Shown one piece after another: positions 1 through 7,401 of a stretch of 64,000 nt of DNA. Origin of the DNA: Brevundimonas fluminis (GTDB lineage Bacteria > Pseudomonadota > Alphaproteobacteria > Caulobacterales > Caulobacteraceae); contig NZ_RQWJ01000003.1 in the NCBI RefSeq assembly GCF_003934285.1, forward strand, positions 492,501 through 556,500, given 5' to 3'. A model generated the notes under the pieces. The model saw only the letters and a list, made by a program, of their open reading frames with translations, ran no database searches and was not told where the DNA came from. Within the stretch, counting starts at the first letter, position 1, and each line of letters starts with the position of its first letter. The translations under genes were made by a program, and so were the position numbers.

Positions 1-506
<506 letters not shown>

Positions 507-580
507 TCTCAGCAAAACTCATGAATACTGGTCCGCTTGCCGGACATGACGATGTCTTCTCATTCTGTGCGCCCGGTTGA

Positions 581-695
581 CCCGGTGACTATGTCGGAGG
601 TTCCCCACCCGATCCCATTCCGAACTCGGTCGTTAAGCCCTCCAGAGCCGATGGTACTTCGTCTTAAGGCGCGGGAGAGTAGGTCGTCGCCGGGT
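581..695 (+). rRNA. 5S ribosomal RNA
   Basis: This is a ~115-nt sequence with paired ends (CCCGGTG... / ...CGCCGGGT) and the conserved 5S internal segment CCCATTCCGAACTCGG. It lies about 75 nt after the 23S 3' end and 74 nt before the initiator tRNA, the usual order in Caulobacterales rRNA operons. The ends are placed from the terminal helix and may be off by a few bases. Confidence 0.95.
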
Positions 696-768
696 CTACC
701 GGTCGCACAGAGTGATTTCGTCCCAAGGGACGCTTCTCGAACAGTTCTTCCTTCACGCTCAGGTTCGC

Positions 769-845
<77 letters not shown>

Positions 846-871
846 GAAAAGCTGAGTAAAATCAGCCAGTT

Positions 872-893
872 AGCCCCCGCGCAAGCGGGGGCT
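872..893 (+). terminator. rRNA operon terminator hairpin
   Basis: A perfect 9-bp stem, AGCCCCCGC / GCGGGGGCT, with a GCAA tetraloop lies 26 nt after the tRNA and is followed by TTTCGCTTG. It is the natural end of the 23S-5S-tRNA transcript. The run of T is short, so efficiency is uncertain. Confidence 0.8.
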
Positions 894-991
894 TTCGCTT
901 GTTCTCTGTTGCGAATCTGCCCGTCGCCCATCGCAGCTGGCAGTCATCGCAGTCCGGTCCCCTTAGCAACCGGGGAGCGGACGTCCCAAAG

Positions 992-1018
992 GTCTGCTAG
1001 GGGTGGAAAGCGGATGTT
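992..1018. repeat. dispersed repeat, type R (copy 1)
   Basis: This 27-nt segment, centred on AGGGGTGGAAAGCGGA, matches 2370-2396 at 21 of 27 positions. Just upstream is GAGCGGACGTCCCAAAGG, related to the hairpin repeats at 1417, 1684, 2286 and 2721. Read on the minus strand it encodes the phrase RFPPLAD, which also appears (as CFPPLAD) in the C-terminus of the protein at 2337-2693. No coding gene is supported here, although a 69-codon frame runs through it. Confidence 0.65.
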
Positions 1019-1104
1019 CAGCGGGTCCGCAGCCGCCATTTCGGCCGACGACAAGGCGGCGGCTGGCCGGTTGGCATCGCTCTGGCGCATTCGGAGTGTC
1101 GGCG

Positions 1105-1308
1105 TTATCTCTGCCAGCCTCGCAAAGTCTTGACGAACACGACCGCGACCCAAACTAAAACAACTGAAGACCCAAACAGATAAAGCCAGCCAATCAACTG
1201 GCCGTCGAGAACCCGTATGACGGCCGAGAAGGCTATCGCCAACGCAGCGGCACCAACCACGGCTCTATAGGCCAAGCCTTCAACTTGCTTGTTCACGTTC
1301 TTCTGCAC
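1105..1308 (-). CDS. small two-helix membrane protein, hypothetical
   Basis: A 67-residue protein with a polar N-terminus (GTG start) and two hydrophobic stretches, roughly residues 14-32 and 37-60, ending in a short basic tail. The layout fits a small inner-membrane protein. I do not recognise the family. The local DNA is visibly richer in A and T than the core genes further on. It is the first of four orphan genes in the repeat-rich patch behind tRNA-fMet. No strong ribosome binding site is seen, so the start and even its expression are uncertain. Confidence 0.5.
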   Translation of the reverse strand: MQKNVNKQVEGLAYRAVVGAAALAIAFSAVIRVLDGQLIGWLYLFGSSVVLVWVAVVFVKTLRGWQR

Positions 1309-1416
1309 AGTTTTAATAGCCTAGCCAGCACCTGGTTCGACCGCCGCGTCGACAAGGTCACATCCCGGCCAGACGGCGAGGCGTTTCACGAAATCCACCT
1401 TACCTCAGGCCCGAAG

Positions 1417-1440
1417 GTCCGCAATGGGTCGCGAGCGGAC
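1417..1440. repeat. hairpin repeat, type P (copy 1)
   Basis: A 24-nt element with arms GTCCGC and GCGGAC around an ATGGGTCG core. It is the best-formed copy in the patch, together with 2721-2744. It lies between the minus-strand gene at 1105-1308 and the plus-strand gene at 1488-1682. Confidence 0.75.
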
Positions 1441-1487
1441 GGTCGTGTGAAAGATGGCAAGCGGAACACGGCCATGCACAATGGGGT

Positions 1488-1682
1488 ATGGCTCGTTCGA
1501 CCCGAAATCGCAGTGGAGTGCCTTCCGAGGCAAGCCTTTCCGGGTTGTCTGACGCTGAACTTGAGAAGGAAGCCGCGCGGGTGGCGAGCAGGTTGGCGAC
1601 ACCTCTGTCGCCGCTTCTCTCGAAGCTAATTCAGAAGAAGCGTCACGCTATCCAAGCCGAACAGGCGCGGCGCGTGAGTTGA
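1488..1682 (+). CDS. small hypothetical protein
   Basis: A 64-residue hydrophilic protein with an apparent helical middle (SDAELEKEAARVASRL) and a basic C-terminus (KKRHAIQAEQARR). It has no membrane segment or signal peptide, and I do not recognise a family. The ATG at 1488 has no clear Shine-Dalgarno sequence. It is bracketed by the hairpin repeats at 1417-1440 and 1684-1708, the latter starting 2 nt after its stop. The composition of the C-terminal half looks protein-like, but the call is tentative. Confidence 0.45.
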   Translation: MARSTRNRSGVPSEASLSGLSDAELEKEAARVASRLATPLSPLLSKLIQKKRHAIQAEQARRVS

Positions 1683-1683
1683 G

Positions 1684-1708
1684 GTCCGCAAAGGGGTCGG
1701 GTGTGGAC
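1684..1708. repeat. hairpin repeat, type P (copy 2, degenerate)
   Basis: GTCCGCAAAGGGGTCGG followed by TGTGGAC. It has the same core as the other type P copies, with one extra G and a weakened right arm. It sits immediately after the stop of the 64-residue gene and 40 nt before the stop of the minus-strand gene at 1748-2257. Confidence 0.6.
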
Positions 1709-1747
1709 TGTCGCCTGAGGATAGCAAACAGACCTTTCGGGTGGTCT

Positions 1748-2257
1748 TCAATCATCGGGTGAGCGGGGTATCGGTCCGGTTTGATACGAACGGGACCAGC
1801 CCTCAGCAGCCACGATCTGACCCGCATAAAACGTGAAGGTTATCGGGTAGAGATTCTGCCTGCGGCTGTCGACGAACTCGACATCGACTTGATGCGTCGA
1901 GCACGGATCGGCGACGGGCGTGGGGATGTAGTCCCAACCGAAGAATCGAAATGTGTCGGCGTTCATCTCACGCGCCATGGCGCGAGCGCCGTCCGGGCCC
2001 GTGCCGAGCGATCTGCCAACATCTCCGATCCCCAAGGAGAACGTCGCTGTCGGAGCGATCAGGTTCGTCAGGGATGACTCGTCAGCCTGCTGCGTCGCTG
2101 CCAAGGTGAGGGCCTCGATCGCCCTGCGGCCTAGCATCTGCCGGAGATCGGCGATGGTCCGCGCGTCTGCAACTTCGCAGACAGCCTTGCCGGAGGTGGT
2201 CTCCATGACTGGAGAGCCCGCCAGCATGGTCAGGGCGAAGGTGGCGACATTGATCAT
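1748..2257 (-). CDS. hypothetical protein, probably exported
   Basis: A 169-residue protein. The first ~20 residues are hydrophobic (INVATFALTMLAG) and could be a short signal or anchor. The remainder looks like a compact alpha/beta fold: a helical stretch with IADLRQMLGRR, then a C-terminal half with alternating hydrophobic strands (VDVEFVD, YPITFTFYAGQIVAAEGW). The pattern is reminiscent of small NTF2-like proteins, but I cannot assign it. It lies between the repeats at 1684-1708 and 2286-2309. Of the four orphan genes in the patch it has the most protein-like sequence. Confidence 0.65.
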   Translation of the reverse strand: MINVATFALTMLAGSPVMETTSGKAVCEVADARTIADLRQMLGRRAIEALTLAATQQADESSLTNLIAPTATFSLGIGDVGRSLGTGPDGARAMAREMNADTFRFFGWDYIPTPVADPCSTHQVDVEFVDSRRQNLYPITFTFYAGQIVAAEGWSRSYQTGPIPRSPDD

Positions 2258-2285
2258 CTGGCAAGCGTAGCCCGAAGTCGGAACC

Positions 2286-2309
2286 GTCCGCTATGGGTCG
2301 GAAGCGGCA
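2286..2309. repeat. hairpin repeat, type P (copy 3, degenerate)
   Basis: The left arm GTCCGC, core ATGGGTCGG and right arm AAGCGGC match the type P consensus with a one-base change in the right arm. A partial echo, AGCGGACTTTCAG, follows at about 2329. It separates the exported-protein gene (1748-2257) from the membrane-protein gene (2337-2693). Confidence 0.6.
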
Positions 2310-2336
2310 CTAGGCGTCGCAGCCTAAAGCGGACTT

Positions 2337-2693
2337 TCAGCCATGCGGCGGAAGGCGGACCCGCTGAACGTCAGCCAGGGGTGGGAAGCAGACGTACCCG
2401 CTGCCGCGTATCCCCGCGACGTCCAGTACCGCAGGCAATGCCATGAAGTAGCCGGTGAAGCACGCCGCGAACAAGAAGTAGCTCACATACTGTAGCGGTC
2501 CTGCGCGGCGCGAAACCGAAAGCCCGACGAGGATGAGCACGCCCGCGAACAAAGCCTTGATGGGAGACGGCCATATTACGCTAATCGCCTCAGAACGGAC
2601 GTAGGGCAGAAGAAGAACGAAGCTAACGACTGTCAGGCATCCGGAGAGCGTTACCCATGCGAGTTGCCGGAGGACAGGAGACTTCCCATTCAT
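2337..2693 (-). CDS. small membrane protein, hypothetical; repeat-encoded C-terminus
   Basis: A 118-residue protein from the ATG at 2693 (a TTG six codons upstream is possible). Three hydrophobic segments are visible: WVTLSGCLTVVSFVLLL, ALFAGVLILVGLSV and YFLFAACFTGYFMALPAVL. The last ~20 residues, including VCFPPLADVQRV, are encoded by the dispersed repeat at 2370-2396, so the original C-terminus was probably replaced when the repeat arrived. I do not recognise the family. Confidence 0.55.
   Translation of the reverse strand: MNGKSPVLRQLAWVTLSGCLTVVSFVLLLPYVRSEAISVIWPSPIKALFAGVLILVGLSVSRRAGPLQYVSYFLFAACFTGYFMALPAVLDVAGIRGSGYVCFPPLADVQRVRLPPHG
2370..2396. repeat. dispersed repeat, type R (copy 2)
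   Basis: Matches 992-1018 at 21 of 27 positions (core CCAGGGGTGGGAAGC). It lies inside the 3' end of the minus-strand gene 2337-2693 and supplies codons for its C-terminus. Confidence 0.65.
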
Positions 2694-2720
2694 ATGGCTA
2701 AGGTGTCGCAAAGGCCGAAC

Positions 2721-2744
2721 GTCCGCAACGGGTCGTTAGCGGAC
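2721..2744. repeat. hairpin repeat, type P (copy 4)
   Basis: The arms GTCCGC and GCGGAC flank AACGGGTCGTTA, the same layout as 1417-1440. It sits 28 nt upstream of the start of the membrane-protein gene and 64 nt before the tRNA-end duplication, and closes the repeat-bearing patch. Confidence 0.75.
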
Positions 2745-2807
2745 TTTGGAGTTTGCCGGACCTACGCTGCGAGCCGGAGCTTGAAGTTAGGACAAAGGTG
2801 GCTGCCG

Positions 2808-2820
2808 GCTCCCGCACCCA
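2808..2820. other. duplicate of the tRNA-fMet 3' end (possible attachment-site remnant)
   Basis: Thirteen bases, GCTCCCGCACCCA, are identical to positions 833-845, the acceptor 3' strand plus CCA of tRNA-fMet. Tyrosine-recombinase islands that integrate at tRNA 3' ends leave such a copy at the far boundary, and here it encloses the orphan-gene patch. No integrase gene is present, so this would be a decayed or non-autonomous insertion. A chance match is possible in GC-rich DNA. Confidence 0.4.
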
Positions 2821-2937
2821 AGATCTCAAAGCCCCGCAGGTTCAAGCCTCGGGCCTTTTGGCCGTCCCGGGCGCAAGGCCGCATCCCTCGACGCCGAACC
2901 GCGTTAAGCTTGGGCGTTCGCCCGAGAGGACCCGCTC

Positions 2938-3852
2938 ATGCGCCACGGCCCGCTGCCCGTCCTGACCGCCGCCGCCCTGGCGCTGGCCGCCTGCGACCCG
3001 CCGGCGGAAGAGCCGCCGGCCGCGCCCGTTCAGCCGTCGTCCGGACAGCCAGCGGCCTCGACCATGCCGATCGTCGGCTATGCCTGCGAAAGCGGTCAGA
3101 CGGTGAACGTCCAGTACGTCGACGACGCCACGGCCCGCGTCACCTACAAGGGCGCGACCGCGGATCTTCGCCTGACGCCTTCCGGCAGCGGCGCGCGCTA
3201 TTCCGGCGCGGAGTGGGAGTGGTGGAGCGCCACGCGCGACGGACAGGAGCAGGCCACGCTCGGTCGCGTCGGGCCGAACGACCAGGTCGGCGTGACCATT
3301 CTGGAGCGGTGCACGCGCCCGACGTCCGGCGGCGCCGCGCCCGGTCCGCTGACGGGCCAGCCCGGTCAGCCCGGAATGGCCCCGACCTCAGGCTCTCCGT
3401 GCCGCGGGCCCCAGCTGCAACTGGCCGCCGAGGCGTCCGACGCCGGCGCCGGCAGCCGCGAGACGGTCTTCTCGCTGAGGAACGTGGGAACCCAGGCCTG
3501 CACCCTGCAGGGCCACGTCGGGCTGACGCTGCAGGACGCGCAGGGCCGCGATCTGACGGCCGTGCGGACCGACCGCGTCGACGACGGCGGCGGTTCGTTC
3601 TCGGGCGCGGCGGCGCCCGTCGTCCTGCCGCCGCAGGGCAAGGCCTTCTTCGGTCTGCGCTGGAACGTCGTGCCGAACGAGGCGGCGGGGCAGCGGACCT
3701 GTCCGACTGCGGCGCGAGTCTCGGTGACCGCGCCCGGCGACACCTCGCCGACCTCGCTGAGCCAGACCTTCACGCCGTGCGGCGGGCGCGTCTCGGTCAC
3801 GCCGTTGCGCGCGACCCGGACGCCGGACGTGACGCCGCAGGTCGGGCCCTGA
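2938..3852 (+). CDS. lipoprotein with MliC-like and DUF4232-like domains
   Basis: A 304-residue protein with a lipoprotein signal (lipobox LAAC, Cys19), followed by a Pro-rich linker. Residues ~45-115 (YACESGQTVNVQY ... YSGAEWEWW) resemble MliC, the membrane-bound inhibitor of C-type lysozyme. After a Pro/Gly linker, residues ~150-295 (CRGPQLQLAAEASDAGAGSR, then FSLRNVGTQACTLQG) resemble DUF4232, a beta-sandwich domain of secreted proteins. Likely location is the periplasmic face of an envelope membrane. It stands alone upstream of kbl. The domain calls are from sequence pattern only, so the lysozyme-inhibitor role is inferred. Confidence 0.8.
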   Translation: MRHGPLPVLTAAALALAACDPPAEEPPAAPVQPSSGQPAASTMPIVGYACESGQTVNVQYVDDATARVTYKGATADLRLTPSGSGARYSGAEWEWWSATRDGQEQATLGRVGPNDQVGVTILERCTRPTSGGAAPGPLTGQPGQPGMAPTSGSPCRGPQLQLAAEASDAGAGSRETVFSLRNVGTQACTLQGHVGLTLQDAQGRDLTAVRTDRVDDGGGSFSGAAAPVVLPPQGKAFFGLRWNVVPNEAAGQRTCPTAARVSVTAPGDTSPTSLSQTFTPCGGRVSVTPLRATRTPDVTPQVGP

Positions 3853-3904
3853 GGTCGCCGCCGGGGGTTCAAACCGGCGGCGAAAGCGCGTAGCGGATGC
3901 CGCC

Positions 3905-5095
3905 ATGACCGCGACCTTCCACGACCGCATCGCCGCCGAACTGGCCGACATAGTCGCCCAGGGCCTGACCAAGCCCGAACGCGTGATCCAGTCCCGGCAG
4001 GGCCCGGTGATCGAGGTCGGCGGACGTCAGGTCCTGAACTTCTGCGCCAACAACTACCTCGGCCTGGCCGGCGACGAGCGCGTCGTGCGGGCGGGGATCA
4101 AGGCGCAGCAGCAGTGGGGCGCCGGCACCGCCTCGGTGCGCTTCATCTGCGGCACCCTGGGCGTCCACAAGGAGCTGGAGCGCGCCATCGCGGATTATCT
4201 GGGCTTCGAGGACGCCATCCTGTTCGCGGCCGCCTTCGACGCCAACGGCGGCATCTTCGAGCCCCTGTTCGGCGCCGAGGACGCCATCGTGTCCGACAGC
4301 CTGAACCACGCCTCGATCATCGACGGCGTGCGGCTGTGCAAGGCGAAGCGGTACCGTTTCGCCAACTCCGACATGGCCGATCTGGAGGCGCAGCTGAAGC
4401 AGGCGCGGGCCGACGGCGCGCGCGAGATCGTCATCGCCACCGACGGCGCCTTCTCGATGGACGGCTATGTGGCGAAGCTGGATCAGGTGAGGGCGCTGGC
4501 CGACCGGTACGGCGCCCTGATCATGGTCGACGACTGCCATGTCACCGGCTTCATGGGCGAGCGCGGGCGCGGCTCGTTCTCGCACTGCGGGGTCAGTGTC
4601 GACTTCGTCACGGGCACCTTCGGCAAGGCGCTGGGCGGCGCCATGGGCGGCTTCATCTGCGCCACCGGGCCGGTCGTGCAGCTGCTGAAGCAGCGGGCTC
4701 GGCCCTACCTGTTCTCCAACGCACTGAGCCCCGCCGTCTGCGGCTCGTCGCTGGAGGCCATCCGCATCGCGGGCGGGGAGGAAGGCGACGCCCTGCGGAC
4801 CCAGCTGTTCGCCAATGCGCGCCGTTTCCGCGCGGCGATGACCGAGGCCGGCTTCGACCTGCTGCCGGGCGAGCATCCGATCATCCCCGTCATGCTGGGC
4901 GACGCCAGGCTGGCGCAGGACATGGCCGCGCGCATGCTGGAACTGGGCGTCTACGTCATCGGCTTCAGCTTCCCCGTCGTGCCGCGCGGTCAGGCGCGCA
5001 TCCGCACCCAGATGTCGGCGGCGCACACCTTCGAACAGATCGACCAGGCCGTCGCGGCCTTCACGACCGCAGGCCGTGAACTGGGCGTGATCTAG
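3905..5095 (+). CDS. kbl: glycine C-acetyltransferase (2-amino-3-ketobutyrate CoA ligase)
   Basis: A PLP-dependent enzyme of the alpha-oxoamine synthase family that cleaves 2-amino-3-ketobutyrate with CoA to glycine and acetyl-CoA, the second step of threonine catabolism. The 396-residue length is standard. Visible landmarks are NFCANNYLGLA near the N-terminus, SDSLNHASIIDG, VDDCHVTGF and the PLP lysine in TFGKALGG (Lys241). tdh, the first step, lies 660 bp downstream on the same strand, separated by an opposing lipoprotein gene whose stop codon interlocks with this one in a shared CTAG. Related enzymes (KAS, ALAS, AONS) are less likely given the tdh neighbour. Confidence 0.93.
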   Translation: MTATFHDRIAAELADIVAQGLTKPERVIQSRQGPVIEVGGRQVLNFCANNYLGLAGDERVVRAGIKAQQQWGAGTASVRFICGTLGVHKELERAIADYLGFEDAILFAAAFDANGGIFEPLFGAEDAIVSDSLNHASIIDGVRLCKAKRYRFANSDMADLEAQLKQARADGAREIVIATDGAFSMDGYVAKLDQVRALADRYGALIMVDDCHVTGFMGERGRGSFSHCGVSVDFVTGTFGKALGGAMGGFICATGPVVQLLKQRARPYLFSNALSPAVCGSSLEAIRIAGGEEGDALRTQLFANARRFRAAMTEAGFDLLPGEHPIIPVMLGDARLAQDMAARMLELGVYVIGFSFPVVPRGQARIRTQMSAAHTFEQIDQAVAAFTTAGRELGVI

Positions 5096-5628
5096 GGCCG
5101 CGCCAGATCCTCGAGATACGCCGGCGCCTCCCCCGCCGCGCACAGCCGGAACGTCTCGGTGTCGCCGCCCTCGGTCAGGGTGAAGGTCGAGGCGTTCGGG
5201 ATCGCGACCGTCTGGGCGACCGACGAGCGTCGGCCGCTGTAGGTGTCTTCGCACGACTGGTCGACCTGATGGACGTTTCCGTCGCTGGACCTGATCGTCG
5301 CGCGGCAGTCGCTGGTGGACGAGCCGCTGATCCCGCGGCCGTCATAGATGCGGAAGCCCGCGTTGGGCGGCCGTCCGCAGCCGACGCCCTCCCCGACGTA
5401 GACGCCGGGCGTCAGGGGCAGGGCGCCCGAACCCCCGGCGGGCGGGGTGGGGAGGACTTCGGGCCCGGGCACCGGCGTGCCGGTCGGTGCCGACGGGGAG
5501 GGCGCGTCGGGGGCGGGCGTCGGCGCGGGCGGACCTGCGGGAGGCTCCCCCTGGCCGCAGGCGCTCATGAGAAGGGCCGCGCTGACGGCGCAAAGGGCGG
5601 CGACGGTGCGGGGGAAGGGCATGCGCAT
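5092..5628 (-). CDS. putative lipoprotein, hypothetical
   Basis: A 178-residue protein with a lipobox (MSAC, Cys24) and a long Pro/Ala/Gly linker (residues ~27-70), then a small domain containing four cysteines (GCGRPPNAGF, SDCRATIRSS, QSCEDTYSG, RLCAAGEAP). It is probably tethered to an envelope membrane, with a disulphide-stabilised beta domain. The family is not recognised. It is inserted head-on between kbl and tdh and overlaps the kbl stop by four bases. Confidence 0.75.
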   Translation of the reverse strand: MRMPFPRTVAALCAVSAALLMSACGQGEPPAGPPAPTPAPDAPSPSAPTGTPVPGPEVLPTPPAGGSGALPLTPGVYVGEGVGCGRPPNAGFRIYDGRGISGSSTSDCRATIRSSDGNVHQVDQSCEDTYSGRRSSVAQTVAIPNASTFTLTEGGDTETFRLCAAGEAPAYLEDLARP

Positions 5629-5756
5629 CTCGCCCTAACCCGTGGGCGGCCGCGCGGTTTCCGCCGCATCGCGAAGGCGACGCTTGAGGTCTGGCGGCAG
5701 TGCGCTATGCCGTCCGCAACGAACCGGCGCCAGGCCGGACCGACGGGAGCGAACGC

Positions 5757-6809
5757 ATGACCGACACCATGAAGGCCCTGGCCAAGACCAGGCCGGCCGA
5801 GGGCCTGGACCTGATCACCGCCCCGATCCCGAAACCGGGCGACGAGGACGTGCTGATCAAGGTCCACCGCGCGGCCGTCTGCGGCACCGACATCCACATC
5901 TGGAACTGGGACGAGTGGAGCCAGAAGAACGTCCCCGTGCCGATGATCACCGGGCATGAGTTCTCCGGTGAGATCGTCGCCATCGGCAAGGAGGTCGACC
6001 GGCGCCTGAAGGTCGGCCAGCGGGTCTCGGCCGAGGGCCACGTCATCGACCTGAACTCGGAGGCCGCGCGCGCCGGCCACTTCCACCTCGATCCCGCGAC
6101 CAAGGGCATCGGCGTGAACCGTCAGGGCGCCTTCGCTGAATACGTCGTGGCTCCCGCCTTCAACGTCATCGAGCTGCCCGACGACGTGCCGTACGAGATC
6201 GGCTCGATCCTCGACCCGTTCGGCAACGCCGTGCACACCGCGCAGCAATTCGACCTGCTGGGCGAGGACGTGCTCGTCACCGGCGCGGGGCCCATCGGCA
6301 TGATGGCCGCCGCGGTCGCCCGTCACGCCGGCGCGCGCACCGTGGTCCTGACCGACATCAACGACTTCCGGCTGGAGCTGGCCCAGAAGGTCGCGCCCGG
6401 CGTCCGCACCGTGAACACGACGAACGAGGACCTCAAGGACGTCATGCACGAGCTCGGCCTGAAGGTCGGCTTCGACGTGGCGCTGGAGATGTCCGGTTCG
6501 CCCATCGCCTTCAAGCAGTGCGTCGACACCCTGATCATGGGCGGCGGGCTGGCGCTGCTGGGCATTCCGTCGAAGCCGATGGAAACCGACTGGGGGGCGA
6601 TCATCCTGAAGGCGTTGACCATCAAGGGAGTCTACGGCCGGGAGATGTTCACCACCTGGCGCAAGATGCTGGGCCTGCTGAAGGCCGGCCTCGACCTGAC
6701 CCCGCTGATCACGCACCAGTTCCCCTACGACCAGTACCGCGAGGGCTTCGAGATCATGAAGGCCGGCAAGTCGGGCAAGGTCGTGCTGGACTGGTCGAAG
6801 GCGGCCTGA
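5757..6809 (+). CDS. tdh: L-threonine 3-dehydrogenase, lacking structural-zinc cysteines
   Basis: A zinc-type medium-chain dehydrogenase that oxidises L-threonine to 2-amino-3-ketobutyrate with NAD+, feeding Kbl. The start ATG at 5757 follows GGGAGCG and gives 350 residues, close to the E. coli enzyme. Catalytic zinc ligands are visible as CGTD (Cys42) and GHEF (His67-Glu68), and the NAD fold as VTGAGPIGMMAA. The C-terminal half keeps family signatures (LDPFGNAVHTA, KGVYGREMF). Where E. coli-type enzymes carry four structural-zinc cysteines, this one has IDLNSEAARAGHFHLDP and no cysteine. Confidence 0.93.
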   Translation: MTDTMKALAKTRPAEGLDLITAPIPKPGDEDVLIKVHRAAVCGTDIHIWNWDEWSQKNVPVPMITGHEFSGEIVAIGKEVDRRLKVGQRVSAEGHVIDLNSEAARAGHFHLDPATKGIGVNRQGAFAEYVVAPAFNVIELPDDVPYEIGSILDPFGNAVHTAQQFDLLGEDVLVTGAGPIGMMAAAVARHAGARTVVLTDINDFRLELAQKVAPGVRTVNTTNEDLKDVMHELGLKVGFDVALEMSGSPIAFKQCVDTLIMGGGLALLGIPSKPMETDWGAIILKALTIKGVYGREMFTTWRKMLGLLKAGLDLTPLITHQFPYDQYREGFEIMKAGKSGKVVLDWSKAA

Positions 6810-6813
6810 ACCG

Positions 6814-7353
6814 TCAGTTCCGACGACGCCACTCTTCCGGTGAGGTGAAGCCGGTCGCCCAGGCGCCGCGACGCGCGCGCCGGGCGGCGTCTTCGTGGGG
6901 CACGTAGTCGAGCGAGTAGCGGCGATACGCCAGGGCATGCCCCGCCTCGACCTGGGCCGCGCCCACGTCGACGCCCCGCGCGACGCAACGGGCGACGACG
7001 CGGCCGTACCGGTCGACGTCCAGCGGCTCGCACCGTACCTCGACGCCGCGCGTCAGCCGGTCCAGATTCTCCGTGGAGGCTCGACCACAGGCCTGCGCGC
7101 CGCACGTCTGTCCGCTTTCGAAGGCGTCCACGCCATGCAGGCGGATGCGGGCGCCGTCGATCCTCAGTCCGTCGCCGTCGACGACGCCGGCCACGCCCAC
7201 GATCGTGGCCGGCGCAGCTTCCGTGGCCGCCGCGGCGGGCGTCTCGGCCATCGGCGCCAGGATCAGAATGCAGGCGACCGCCGCCCCGCAGCCGACGGCC
7301 ACCTCGAGGACGATCGACCGGCGGCGCCGGGGGAAACGGATGATTCGGGCCAT
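6814..7353 (-). CDS. membrane-anchored thermonuclease-like (SNase fold) protein
   Basis: A 179-residue protein with a basic N-terminus, one transmembrane or signal segment (residues ~14-34) and a staphylococcal-nuclease-like domain: VVDGDGLRIDGARIRLHGVD, then DVDRYGRVVARC, a Cys pair (TCGAQACG) and LAYRRYS near the end. Family members hydrolyse DNA or RNA with Ca2+. The expected Asp, Arg and Glu positions look present, but I cannot confirm activity. It faces the periplasm if the N-terminal segment is an anchor. It is convergent with tdh, with 4 bp between stops. Confidence 0.85.
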   Translation of the reverse strand: MARIIRFPRRRRSIVLEVAVGCGAAVACILILAPMAETPAAAATEAAPATIVGVAGVVDGDGLRIDGARIRLHGVDAFESGQTCGAQACGRASTENLDRLTRGVEVRCEPLDVDRYGRVVARCVARGVDVGAAQVEAGHALAYRRYSLDYVPHEDAARRARRGAWATGFTSPEEWRRRN

Positions 7354-7401
7354 CCGCCGACGATGACGCCGGCGGACTTTCCGGCCGGTTAGCGGCCGTG
7401 C

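Noticed and set aside
944..1153. 69-codon minus-strand frame through the type R repeat
   Set aside because: No ribosome site, no recognisable fold, and its only distinctive phrase comes from the repeat itself.
1417..2744. Integron attC array
   Set aside because: The hairpins lack the GTTRRRY core of attC and no IntI-like integrase is in the window; kept only as a cassette-like resemblance.
2831..2860. tRNA-like T-arm (GCAGGTTCAAG) after the tRNA-end duplicate
   Set aside because: No acceptor, D or anticodon arms can be built around it.
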